From: Epiperipatus broadwayi
Lineage: Eukaryota > Onychophora > Udeonychophora > Euonychophora > Peripatidae
Assembly (NCBI GenBank): GCA_028023455.1
Contig: JAQFVV010012531.1
Span: 1,612,001 to 1,676,000 of the forward strand
Direction of reading: 5' to 3'
Length of the DNA: 64,000 nucleotides
Position numbers and translations under genes: made by a program. The notes beneath the pieces were generated by a model. It was not told the DNA's origin. It saw only the letters and a list, made by a program, of their open reading frames with translations, and ran no database searches. Every line of letters begins with the position of its first letter. The stretch's first letter is position 1. Positions 37,583-48,904 of the stretch are shown here, piece after piece.

Positions 37583-38456
37583 CTGAGTTCATACAGCTAA
37601 AATGAGGAATTTAGTTAGATATGGCTGGCAGTCACAAACTTTGACCAATAAAGTTCTCATTAACCTAGAAAATAGATAATGATATTTACTTGTCTTTTTA
37701 ACTGTTTCCATACATATTTTGTAAACTCTAGCATATTTTCTTTTATCACAGCTTCATTGTTGTAATAATTAACATGGAATAACTCAGGAGAATACTTTAA
37801 CTAAAAATATCTCAATTCATAAAACAAAGCCAAACGTGCAAAAAAATCTAGGTATTAAAATCATAAATCAATTAATTTTTCAAAACTTCTCCCATTAATT
37901 ACATTCGGTCTATAAACATTACTCATCTCTCATCTTACGCAACCAACCTCTTAATCTTTTTGTGGCTTTGTCAACACTTTTAATATTTTAATCAGTTCAT
38001 CCGTTTTTAAAAAATAAATCTAATTTTCTTATCATACCTCTAATTAGATAGTTAATACCTTTAATTAGATAGTTAATTTCTTTTAACTTAATAGTAATTT
38101 TCTATATTTATTTCTTATAAAAATATGACAATTTATTTGTATTAACTTATGACTATTTTAAGTTAATAATTCAGTATTCTTACTTAACCGTAATTCAACT
38201 TGGACTTTTATTTAAAAAAAAAAAATACTCAATTTATTGCTTGGAGTTCATAAAAAGTTTGACTATCAATGACAGAGGGCTGTGATTCCTAGTTTGTTGT
38301 TCCTAAGTTTGTTGCTCTACTGCTGCACTGAAACCTTTATGGGCTTATTTCCCCAAATTTATTCAAAACTTAAATTTAAGTCTTTCACATATTATTTAAT
38401 ATTTTATTTTATTAATTTGCTAATTTTGTTTCAACATTATAAAACAAACTCTCTGA
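37583..38456. other. AT-rich non-coding DNA
   Basis: No recognisable gene. A short tandem duplication of TAATTAGATAGTTAAT lies near 38040-38085. Confidence 0.5.
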
Positions 38457-38757
38457 AGTCACATGATCATCCCTTGCTATGTTACACAATCTATTAAAAC
38501 AGTAGCAACTCTCTCCTTACCATAGTGCCACTCAATGCAAGCCATAGTAAGTGCATCAAAATTCCTGTCTAGTGCCTACTCATACAATATCCCCAGACTC
38601 ACTGTTGAAGGTCACAAGCTAGAAACTAAACTGGGGATATTGGATGTCTAGGCACTAGATAGGGATTTTGATGCACAAATCTAGCATCCATTGATTGCTA
38701 TGGCTTGCACTGGGTGGCACTATTGTGTAGAGAGGATTGCTACAGTTTTAATCTCTT
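38457..38757. mobile_element. Hammerhead-bearing retroelement copy E4 (palindromic)
   Basis: A short copy in which a partial unit in one orientation (38457-38598) is joined directly to a partial unit in the opposite orientation (38599-38757), so the whole is a palindrome with arms of about 100-120 bp. The junction lies at the ribozyme: the left arm ends with the complement of the GUC cleavage triplet, and the right arm starts with the CACUG start of the core. Confidence 0.8.
38595..38637 (+). ncRNA. Hammerhead motif R5 (mutated, at palindrome centre)
   Basis: On the + strand the order is CUGUUGA (core A changed to U), GGUCACAAGCU, GAAAC, then AAC where GUC should be, then UGGGGA. The 5' strand of stem I is replaced by sequence from the other arm. 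Inactive by at least two core changes. Confidence 0.6.
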
Positions 38758-39829
38758 TGATTATATTTATTTTTTATCTTTACATAAATGTATTAATTCT
38801 AATTCTTTTGATTGATGAGAGACAGTGAATAGAAATTGTTTTATCATGCTCAAAATTATTATTCTTCCTTACGCATATACAATAATATATAAGACTACTT
38901 AACCTTTTACCATAATATTGCCAATGTATATGTTTAAATTATATAGTAAGAATCTACCTTACTTGCATGTCTATGTCATACCATTAACTCTAGATATGAC
39001 TATGAGTAATATTATTCTTAATATATTATAGTAATAACATCACAATTGGCTTAAAAGCTACTCAAACAATAGTCAAATTCCTACATTAGTTGATAAAATT
39101 TAAAATTGGAATGAATATTATTATTTGAAATGTGTTATTCTGTCTAATATCATATAGCTCTGATCATATGTGATACATGTAGAAAAAAATGTTCTATTGA
39201 CACTAAAAAAGTCTTGCCTTATTGGTGCAGAAATAATGCATCTCCTATACTTGGGATTCAAACTCAAATTTAATTTAAAAAATTTCAAGAGACATACTCA
39301 AACACCCAATCCCTGGAAATTGAAAAGATTGGTGAACACTGCCTTTTCCTTATTATTCCTCTATGAGAAACAGTTGAGAAGTCTTTGTTCCACAATGAGC
39401 TACTTATTAAAAAAAGATCATTTATCTTTATATTTATGTGTTCCAATGATCGCAATGCTAATATATATATAATTAAATGAAATTGGCAAACTTTCATAAG
39501 CTGTTAAATATATATATATATATGTATAATAAAAATAAAATATCTAAAAATTAAAACACTATTGTAATAAATATAATGATAATTAACTATTATAAATAGT
39601 TTTTCAATCCGCTGAAGCACTTTCGGGTTAAGATGTATGGAAAAATTGAAATCAATAATTTTAAATGATATAGTTAAGAAATGTAAAAAATAACTTTCTG
39701 ACATTCAGAGGTATTTTAAAGCAATTGAACATTTAATAATTTTAAATGAATAGTGTGCTTGGGAGAATATAATATTGTTTGTGAAAATGGATTTATAGTA
39801 TTTGAATTTAAATTACGTAATAAATTTGA
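38758..39829. other. AT-rich non-coding DNA
   Basis: A 100-codon + frame at 39170-39472 is open but matches nothing I know. It includes a GGGATTCAAACTC word resembling a pol III B box, with no supporting A box. Upstream limits of the second PLE may extend into the end of this stretch. Confidence 0.4.
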
Positions 39830-40023
39830 GAAGAAAATTGATTTTTTATTTAAGAAGTGGTATCCACAGACTTGTTGACATGAATTTTGTTCATTTATCA
39901 AATAAAACAATATGTTTGATTAGAAATACATAAGTTACGAAGCTAAATGTATAGGCGGAACTTGGAATGATTATAATTTGGAATTAATTGTAGCTGTTCC
40001 AAATTCATTTGAAATGATCTCCA

Positions 40024-40690
40024 GTGATAGTCATATTGGTGATGAAGTTATCAAGAAAATTAAGTCATAAATTTAATGTGATTCCATATGATAATTCTTG
40101 GGAATTGGCCATTTTGGAATTTAAACAGAGGATGAAGAATGATAATATGATTTGTTTGAAAGAAGACAAAGGGCTGCAGATGTGTTTAGTGATGAAATGT
40201 CAGTATATTGAGAAAGTTAAAGTGCAAATGGAAAAACATAGTTTCTTTTTGATTAAATAATATAATATGGATGGTCAGAGAATAAAATTTATTAACAGTA
40301 TTTTAAAAAAAGTTAAAAATAAAGCCTTAAGTAATACTGTGTAATATAAGATATATCTTTCATGCCCTATATATGTCCTCGCATTTTTGAAAATATAAAG
40401 TTATATAAAAAACATAATCCTTTGCAAATTATAATTGATTTTGGTGTTTCATTTATGTATCAGAGTTCTAAATATATTGATAAGCCATAGGATTTGGTGA
40501 AAATATAATTGCTTCATCTTTTGACTTTGTAGATAAAATTAAAAATATAGTGATTAATGAGAATAATGTTATTGCTTTATTAGAAGTGACAGAAATATAT
40601 GGTTTTATTGATAGAGTGGATTCCATAAAAATAATTACATATGCATTAAAAAGTAAGGTGTTTGTAAATAAGTGATAAAAATTTATTATT
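40024..40690 (+). pseudogene. PLE2 N-terminal domain and start of RT
   Basis: A 78-residue + frame from 40024 includes KEDKGLQMCLVMKCQYIEKV (residues 57-76). This is the PLE 'KaDKGn..vvm....YieKv' block, the same landmark as KEDKG in PLE1. Continuing + frames from 40340 read through stops as LPK-like and 'PLRPI'-like fragments and then ALLEVTEIYGFIDRVDS near 40575. No catalytic aspartate of motif A is visible in frame, so this half is more decayed than the C-terminal half. Confidence 0.65.
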
Positions 40691-41750
40691 GATTCTTTAA
40701 AAATTTTTGATGATAACATTGTTGCTTCTTTTGAAGGTGGATATTATAAAATGTCTAAAAGTTGGTCGATTGGTCTGTCTGTTGTTGCACAAGTTTACAA
40801 TTTTGTTTTGTTTACATTCCTTTTTAATAGTCCATTTCAAGCCATTCAAATTATTTAACTCCTCTGCAAGTAAATTTATAGTATTGGTATTTCCACAAAC
40901 AAAAACATCATCCACATACCTTTAGTAAAGTAAACTAAAGGTATGTGGATGATGTTTTTGTTTGTGGAAATACCAATACTATAAATTTACTTGCAGAGGA
41001 GTTAAATAATTTGAATGGCTTGAAATGGACTATTAAAAAGGAATAGGAGAAAAGTATTAAGTATTTGGATTTAATTATTACAAGAGATAATATGTTAAGT
41101 TATAAATTAATAATTAAACCATTGCAAAAAAGGGGACATATAAATTGTAAATCAAAAGTACCAATTTTGTTTCATAATGAAAAATTATGTTCATACCAGC
41201 ATGATAAATTAAAAAATATTGAGATATTTGCCAAGGAATTGTTTGAAGTTAGTTATAAGATGGAACAGATTAACAATACTTTATGTCAATTTAAAAAGAG
41301 TTATAATGATTTAAAAGCATTGAAGATTGATAGTAAAAAATGGGTTTCTATTCCATATATTTTAAATACTCAAGTGAAATGTTTTAAAAATATATATAAG
41401 AATGTGTTTAATGTTTCATTTTGTGTTACAATTAATGTTAATAAATTAGTGAATAATTCTAAAAATGTTACACCTGTCAAACAGAAAAGTAATGTTATGT
41501 ATCAAATTTTTTGTGGATGTATGCTATCATATATAGGTGAATCAAGGTGCAGTATTGAAAAACAATTAAAGGAGCATGAATTTTTATACAAGCATGAGAA
41601 AAGTAAAAATAATAATGATTTAATGACTTCTTCAGTTTTCTTGATCATGAAAGAACGTGTAAATATAAATTTAAGTTTGATATTGACAGTTTTAAGATTC
41701 TTCATGAAGAAGGAAACCAGAATAAAAGAAAAATTAAGGAGGCAATTTTA
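40690..41750 (+). pseudogene. PLE2 RT motif C and GIY-YIG endonuclease
   Basis: The + frame near 40730-40800 reads FEGGYYKMSKSWSIGLSVV, a decayed PLE motif B ('G..y.m..G.simGlsvSp'). After the hairpin, RYVDDVFVCGN (about 40938-40970) is motif C with both aspartates. A stop follows at 41044-41046. A 228-residue open frame (41065-41751) begins inside a KYLDLIITRDN block, matching PLE 'yLDl.i', and runs through a linker. At residues 145-172 it has MYQIFCGCMLSYIGES followed by KQLKEHE, the Cys-rich 'Y.i.C.C...YiGeT' and 'rl.EH' signature of PLE GIY-YIG. The usual Arg of the 'R...EH' motif appears as Lys or Gln, so catalysis is doubtful. Confidence 0.85.
40816..41044. repeat. Perfect 111-bp inverted repeat with 7-bp spacer
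   Basis: Bases 40816-40926 are the exact reverse complement of 40934-41044, with AAAGTAA between them. I compared both arms base by base and found no mismatch; similarity stops abruptly at both outer ends. The right arm encodes the RT catalytic motif RYVDDVFVCGN on the + strand. The left arm encodes the same peptide on the - strand and replaces the RT segment that should lie between motifs B and C. Confidence 0.97.
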
Positions 41751-41965
41751 AAAAATAGAAATAAATAATATATAATTAATAGACAAACTGCTAACATTAA
41801 AATTCAGGATTCATGGAATTTGAGTTGATGATGTTTGCTTCTGTTTTGTTTTTGTTTTTTAAATTAAATAGTAGTTGAGACAGGTTAAGAAATTAACTGA
41901 CAGTACTTCTGAAGATTAAAAGACTAAACATAATAGTTAATTACTGTTATATTTATTATTTTTAT

Positions 41966-41998
41966 TGTTATATATATATATATGTGTGTGTGTGTGTT
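41966..41998. repeat. (TA)n(TG)n microsatellite
   Basis: A compound dinucleotide tract, about eight TA units followed by about eight TG units, just after PLE2. Confidence 0.9.
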
Positions 41999-42004
41999 TT
42001 ATTG

Positions 42005-42190
42005 TCAGAAAAATGGAGAATAAGTTGGATACTTCATTAGGGATAAACATTGGGTGGTTAATTGAACTAAGAGTCTTCCTTTTGAAAAAAAAAAGTCCAA
42101 TCTATTACAAAAAATTTAAAGTTTATTCAAGCCAGATTCAAACCCAAGTTGCAGGCATCACAGATAGATAGATGCATCATGATGATTTCC
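42005..42190 (+). repeat. Possible tRNA-related SINE-like fragment
   Basis: GATTCAAACCCAAGTTGCAGGCAT at 42137-42160 begins with a B-box-like GATTCAAACCC followed by the 'tGCAGGCATCaca' type stretch seen in several metazoan SINEs. An upstream TGGTTAATTGAACTAAGAG could be a weak A box. No second copy was found to confirm it. Confidence 0.3.
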
Positions 42191-43430
42191 TTCTAAGCAG
42201 ACACACACATATTATTATTAGCAACATAAAAATAGCTTGATATTTATATTTTAATACAATTACTTAGTTATCTAAAACTTTCACTCTAGAAAAATCAAGA
42301 CATGCTGGCAAAAATGATCAATTTTTTAAGTATTCAAAAACCATTTGGATTTCAGGATATATGTTATTACATTACATATTTATAAATGCCCTGAAAAGTT
42401 AAATGCAGAGATAGAATGATGGACTAAATAGCTAACTGTTTATGGATTGCAGTTTGGCTCTACCATTTCCAGTGCTAAAACATCACATGACCTCCTGAGT
42501 GACAAGCCATTTGGTGAATACTATTGAACTGTTCAAGATTTTATAGGTCACCATCTAAAAGACTTATTACATATTACCCTGCAAAAGATTTTTTACAAAA
42601 TAAATTAATAAAATCAACACACGAACTTAGAGAAGTTACATAGTACTGATATTCCAAAACACTAATACAATATATACACATTAGGATATGTATATATGAA
42701 TATGCATATATACATGCAGGTATACATGTATATGCATATCCTGATCAATTAAGAATTGGTGATATATAATAATTCCTTTAGATGATACTCTTCTAATAAA
42801 ATTATGGCATATGAAGAGCTTTTATATATGAATTCGCTACAACAATCATTATCATTTTTGACCACTATTCCAATTAACTATTCTCTATAGCAAACTTTAA
42901 AAAAATTGGAATTTTATTTTTTAAAAAATATCTATTATATATTTAAAATGGTCATTGATATCATAAGATTCTGATTAAGAATAAAATGGTGTTTCATCTA
43001 CCCCCCCCCTAACAAAAAAGAATACAGTACATGATTTATTGATTATCTAATTAAAAACACTCAGATATTATATAATAATAAATGGAAATTATAATAAATA
43101 AAAAGTATAACTTGCATAATAATTTTAATTCAGCATCCTCAAATTGCAATCTATAATAGGATTTCTTACAAACTAGGTGAAGATTGTTTTCATCATGAAT
43201 ACAAACAATTCCTGCAAAAAATACTCATTGCCCCAGACTAATCTAATTAATCACAATCATGATAGATGATTTGGCGTATTGATTATGAAAACAAAATACA
43301 TTTTTAATCTGAAGAAGTTCATCACTCTTTAGTGAGGAGATATGATTTATCTTCATTTGTTATGAATCCAGACCTTGATGATTATTTCAGATACCACTTA
43401 TAATTAAAAAGAAACTTTTACTATACATAC
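42191..43430. other. AT-rich non-coding DNA
   Basis: No recognisable gene. It includes C9 at about 43003-43011 and a palindromic TATGCATATA stretch at 42690-42745. Confidence 0.5.
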
Positions 43431-43438
43431 AATTAACA

Positions 43439-43708
43439 CAGAGACAAAAATTTCCATACGTACCACCCAGTGCAAGCCAGTGTAATCAATGGATGCAAAA
43501 AGGTTTGTGCTTAAAATCCCTATCTAGTGCCTATATATCTAATATCCCCAGACTAGTTTCTAGCTTGTGTTTTTCATCAGTGAGGAGCCAATTGATTATT
43601 CTGGCTTACACTGAATGGCACTATTGCATGGAAAGTTTTGCCTTTGGGTAAACAGCTTGCATAAACATAAAGCATAGTAATCATGTGATGAAAAGTGGTT
43701 TAATACAG
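43439..43708 (-). mobile_element. Hammerhead-bearing retroelement copy E5
   Basis: A short direct part (43439-43588), which includes the whole ribozyme, is followed by an inverted part (43589-43708). AATTAACA occurs at 43431-43438 and again at 43709-43716, a probable 8-bp target-site duplication. The inverted part ends with the complement of the unit-junction sequence (AATCATGTGATG...GGTTTAAT), the same endpoint as in E2. No protein is encoded. Confidence 0.8.
43545..43586 (-). ncRNA. Hammerhead ribozyme motif R6
   Basis: On the - strand: UCCUCA, CUGAUGA, a 13-nt stem II region, GAAAC, UA, GUC, UGGGGA. Both core strands, stem III and all six stem I pairs are intact. Stem II has decayed (AAAACACAAGCUA), which may slow or prevent folding. 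Confidence 0.8.
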
Positions 43709-43716
43709 AATTAACA

Positions 43717-44262
43717 TGAATTAAAAATAACTAATATATATATTATCTCAAAAATTATTTTTATTTAATTGATTTCTATTTAAACTTTGTACCTAAAGAA
43801 ACTATAATTTCCCCAGGCAAGAACTTCTATCATTGTTAATATATATAATATTGACAAAAAATTTTTTTTGTTTATGCTATGAAAACAGGCATTTTATTTC
43901 TTGATCTAATTTTAATTTAATTAAGACTGCATTTATATATAAATAATTAGAAGATTTTGATTTTGGGATACTACTTTTTAACAGTAGCACAAAAAAAATT
44001 TCAAAGTTTTATTAATTACAAAAGTAAAAAAACAACAACACTGGTAGCAGATCATAAACTGTACCAAAAATTATTTTAAAAATGTTTATGTTAATTTTTT
44101 TGTACAAACTTTATTTAATTTCGTAAATTATTCAATAGAATATGAACTTTATAAATTTAATAAATTTAAAAAGGGGATAGTAAAAAGTAAAATTATTATT
44201 AAAAAACTCATAGCAAATAATATTTATACACACTTGTTAGTGCTTTTTAAAAATAATAATAA
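43717..44262. other. AT-rich non-coding DNA
   Basis: Nothing recognisable on either strand. Confidence 0.5.
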
Positions 44263-44686
44263 TACATTCAAAGCTCAGCCTTTCAAGCTAATTGTGCATG
44301 CGTCTTCTGCGATTGTTAAATAATAAATGAATACTTCACTCTACAATACAAGATATAGTATTTATGCAGGAATAAAATAAATGCTTATTTACTTATAATT
44401 AAGTTTCACTTAGAGTGATGTCTAGTAAATTCTAGACAATTTCACCGACGTCATTCATTACAACATCATAGATAGTAATTTAAAGTGAGAATTCTACTCT
44501 CACGCTTTACTCAACAGTACTTCATATTTGCTCATATAAAAGAATTTGAGTTGTAGGAATAAGAGGATTCCTTTTATTCCTGCATAAATACTATATCTTG
44601 TATTGTAGAGTGAAGTATTCATTTATTATTTAACACTTTCAGAAGACGCATGCACAATTAGCTTGAAAAGCTGATCTTTGAATGTA
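44263..44686. mobile_element. Complete MITE-like inverted-repeat element (family of copies at 19951 and 31275)
   Basis: Terminal inverted repeats of about 115 bp (44263-44377 and 44572-44686) with only a few differences flank a centre of about 194 bp that has no coding capacity. The arms start TACATTCAAAG and contain GCTAATTGTGCATGCG and ACAAGATATAGTATTTATGC. Length, long arms and lack of protein fit a non-autonomous DNA transposon or a foldback element. The flanks are AT-rich, so a TA target duplication cannot be told from background. Confidence 0.82.
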
Positions 44687-45535
44687 TACAATTGTATGCA
44701 TAGCATCATATAAAAATAAATGCTTATTTACTACTACTACTAATAATAATAAATGGGCTTAAAGTTCTACATGTGAGGGATCAGAATGACCTATGATCAA
44801 CATGGATATGGCAATAAAAAAACTGTCAAACAAGAGATTTGAACATGTCATTATTAGATTTTCAATGATATGGATGGCTGAAGAGTTGTGGGAGATGATG
44901 ATCAGGACCAACTGATAAGTGCTGGTTCAGCATGAAATACATATATTGGAAATCATTTATCTTTACCACATGTATATGGCCATATATTTCTGTTGTATGA
45001 GATGGAGTGGTTGACTAAAGGAAGCTTGAAAGTCTGAGTTCAAATACCCTTTAATTAAATAATAAACTTAGTAAAATATTTATTTATCAATTATCACATT
45101 TTTTCCAATTTTATGCTTTGTTTTTTTTTAATCTAAAATAATAAAAAAATGTTTTTGCCATAGAATTTATTATTATTGCTTCTTTTTTTTATATGATATT
45201 CTTAATTTAAAAAGTATTTCGGGTAATCAATTGAGTTTATCCAAATGAAACTGCATATTGCAATAAAAAAAAAAAACTTTTTTGTATAGGGAGAAGGGTA
45301 TAAAAATAAAAAATTCGCCCACAAAAAAAAATCATATTAATAAATTAGCTTTTTTCAGAATTCTGAAAATAAAATAAAAATGACAGTGATATAAAAAAAA
45401 AAAATGTCATTATAATTTTGAATGCATCAGTTATCGTTATATATTTTATAATGCAGATTTAAACATTAAAGCTCATTTATTACATATTGTGTAACACTAA
45501 AATAATTTCCGACCAAATGCAAATAAATGATTGAG
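44687..45535. other. AT-rich non-coding DNA
   Basis: A segment near 44990-45050 has a GAGTTCAAATACC word (B-box-like) but no second repeat copy supports it. Otherwise this is homopolymer-rich AT sequence. Confidence 0.45.
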
Positions 45536-45612
45536 ATAAATTAACAAAAAGTTTCAAATATTTATTAATACTATTTACATTAATAATCTCACACAATAAT
45601 TAATTAAGTTCG
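45536..45612 (+). repeat. Dispersed repeat copy a (pair with 48905)
   Basis: AGTTTCAAATATTTATTAATACTATTTACATTA...TCACACAATAATTAATTAA-type sequence also occurs at 48913-48974 in the same orientation, with about 80 percent identity by eye over roughly 65 bases. Function unknown. Confidence 0.6.
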
Positions 45613-48600
45613 CCAAAGCTAGATCTGCCAAGATTGCAAGCAACAGCTTGTCTCCAATAACCCAGAAGAGGAATGTCATAATTTATTATTGGTAAAATCT
45701 ATGACTTCCAGCTTTCAAGGTTTGCTTAAATATATCTAAATGCTTCAATAAACAATTTACTTGTGAGTTACTGTTGAAAAAATAGTAGCAGCCTAGTGAA
45801 TTACAGCCCTGTAAGCAAACTAACTACTTCTGATGAAGTTCAGCATTTACAGACAATTTCCTACTATAATTTAATCCTCTGGAGATTGCAACTGATCTAA
45901 GAAATATGAACAAAAATACCATTACACATATTAGTTGTGTAGAGTCAAGAATATGACTACGTGGCATTCATGCAAGAATAATATTAAGTCATAACATTTA
46001 AGATGTTAGTTTGGTTATAACATTTGTTTCATAAGAGTCATTGATATTCAATAGTAAATTGGATCTGAGAGATATGCAAACTTTAAAGAAAGTGTTAGTG
46101 TAGTTATAAAAAGTATTTATGCTTTGAATATAGCAATATTGTTTGAATTTTTATTAATTAATTTTGTGGTGGTGGTGGGGGGGGGGGTTGGGTTGGTTGT
46201 GTTTCATAACAATATTCATGTTAATATTATTTGAAAAGAAAATGTTTCATTTTTTATATATTTATATTTCTTTGTCTTATAGTTTTTAGATTGCAATTGC
46301 AAATAAATAAAAATATACATTTTATTATATAAATATATATTTGCAGTGTTTTTCCTCTTCATTTATATTTGTAATTCAAATTTGCATATGTTTATTTATT
46401 TGCATAATGGTTTCATTTTATGCATGCATAATTACATTACAGTATAAATAAAGCAGCAACAATAATTAATTTAAATGAGCTATAATTATGGTGAACTTCA
46501 CCAAAAATACACTCTGCTGTAGGTTTTAAAGATGAAAGAAATCATTTTGTTAACAGACAGACAAACGTATATAAATTTGAATTAGTAATAAATGTATATC
46601 TTAGATACATGTAACCTATGCTATAATTTTTTTTGAACTCGGTCTCCACAGGATTAAACAATATGAGATCAGTAGACCAGGTTATTTGATTGGCATATTT
46701 AAACAATTGATTGTTTGTTTAATTGTTATTATTTAATTGATCAGCTATATTGTTTTCTGAATTCATTTTCTAGAAAGATCTCTAAATTAGATGAGCCCAT
46801 CATTAAGGGTAAGCTTTAGATGAATCCACAATATTCCTTTTCTCTGACTGGAGTTATATTTTTAAAGTAAACTGGTGGAAATTTAAAACATAATTTTCCT
46901 TTTTCATTATTTTCTTGTCTGCTTTCTATAGGTCTTGAGTGCTTTTTTTATGAACTAGTTTTCTGCTTGAATTATCTAATCTAGTGGGTTTTCTACTGCT
47001 GTAGAGCACTTTATACCTAAAATTGTACCATAATTGGTGTGTCTGTTTAGATTTTGGTCTATTTTAAGCCCTATTGTATTTATAACCAGTGTTAAAACTC
47101 ATTTGACAGTCCTGTTGAACATATGGGATAATACTCAGTAGCCTATCTTCCATGAACAATGAACAAAATGAATTCTTGTTAAAGAATTATAAGAATCCAG
47201 TCAAAGACAGGTTTTATTTGTATACAGGCATTTTTTGTTTCATTTATAGTGATAGAGTGTGAGACATAGGATGTGCAATTTCATTCTCCTAATCTCTGCA
47301 ATGATTATTAATTAATTCTCTTATCATTTTACAGAGTCCCCTAAGAAGGATCACTGCACTAGTTTCCCAATAAATACATCAATTTTCATTTAGGAAGTCC
47401 AGCCATGTAGGTTTTAGGTGGATGGAATAGCTTTATGTAGACTTTTATTTAACCAAACCAAACCGATCCATTTAATTTGCAATCAAAATTCAAGATTTCA
47501 AGTGATACAAAAAACAACTTCTTTCTTCTTTATCTATGTCTTTATTTCCAAATCTATTATACTAATAGATTGTAGATTGATAGACTTCCATTTTATATTC
47601 TGTTCATTTATATGTGGACTGGTGATCCTAAGTACTGACTTTATTAATCAATGGACATATTTGAATAATGTTTTTGTAAATTATTTGTGCCTGATTCATT
47701 TTTAATAACTACAAATCCTAATAAATTGCTGTTTTTTCCTGAAGATATGACATTGTAACCTTTATTAAAATATTGAATTTGATTATGTTAGTTATCTGTT
47801 ATTTTAGTGTTTGGCTGCAGTAAATGATTATTTGTATTTCTTGGCACAATAACTCTAATTTGAAATTGAACTCCCTTTTATCAGTTTCATTAACTATGAT
47901 TCAGATCTTGAGAATTAAATCTAAGCTACTCAAAACTTTAACATTGTTTATATTAATGTTACAAGACATAGCATTACTCAGTAAGAATGAACTCTCCCAT
48001 TTTTTTCTGACCATATTGTTGTTTATTTTTGTTTAGTGTCAAACATGCATGAAATATCTGCAAATCAAATATTTATGCCAACTTTAAAGAAATGTGGATG
48101 CATTGTTGCTTTTTGCACTTATAGCAAAGTACTATATTTGACAATTTTTTAAAGACAGTTTTATCTGGAAGATCTTATTCTTTTGTTTTCACCAGATGAG
48201 TATTTGTCTAATCCAAATTTCTGGTTGATCAACTTACTGCCAGCTTTCTTGGGTGGAGTTACCTGATTATCCACAGATTTTACTAGGGATACCCAAGCGA
48301 GTGCAGAATTGAATCAGATATAAACTATTAGCATATACTAGAAAATCCTGAAATTACAGTTCCAAGCTAACTTACTCTTCCACCAAATTGTATCTTTTCA
48401 GTATGGTTACAAGTTTAGGACAGAAATAAATTATAAACAGAGAAATTGCTTGATCAAAATTTAGTTCATATAAAAGTGTATGAGCTGACTATAAATGCAG
48501 AAGCTCATGTTGCAAAAACATGCCCACAAGTATAGCAAATGTTTATAGGATTTGTACCTTAAGAAAAAAATCAGTATTGGTCAATTTTCTAAACTGTCAG

Positions 48601-48904
48601 TATCAAATTCTTCCGAGAAACCAATATGCTACTTTATTTTTTTTTTGTGAGGAAACTTTTTTTTTTAGATTTTTTTTTAAAAAAAAAAACAGCTTTATCT
48701 TATGGTTATTCAGTTTTTAAAAATCAATCTATGAGTAACACCAATAATGTTGGTCATTCTCAAATGCTCAATTTAATTGTTTACTGTTTTGAAAATTTTA
48801 ATAGTGAAAAAAATGTGATCAACTCCCATTGGTTGATCCTCATGTCAATTCTGCTGAGCATTTAATGTGTGCATTTGCTAACACAAATCATTTATACAAA
48901 CCAT
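45613..48904. other. Unassigned DNA, possibly an old decayed element
   Basis: Composition is slightly more balanced between 46640 and 48500, and short frames of 60-95 codons occur on both strands, but I could not identify a conserved domain. A G11 run followed by GGGTTGG at 46177-46193 could form a G-quadruplex. I cannot support any gene here. Confidence 0.4.

Larger units (their letters stand above)
39830..41960 (+). mobile_element. Penelope-like element PLE2 (decayed)
   Basis: The + strand has the PLE domain order: N-terminal KxDKG block (about 40140-40240), RT palm (40690-41045) and a GIY-YIG endonuclease (about 41490-41650). The RT is broken by stops between 40250 and 40690 and by a perfect 111-bp inverted duplication at motif C. 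The 3' region after 41760 is non-coding. The ends are approximate. Amino-acid sequence differs strongly from PLE1, so they are different families. Confidence 0.85.

Noticed and set aside
39230-39275. GGGATTCAAACTC as a pol III B box for a tRNA or SINE
   Set aside because: No A box at the expected distance, no cloverleaf and no second copy in the window.
40697-40915. - strand frame encoding MDDVFVCGN, seemingly a second PLE on the opposite strand
   Set aside because: It is only the left arm of the perfect 111-bp hairpin. Outside the arm the PLE-like signal is on the + strand.
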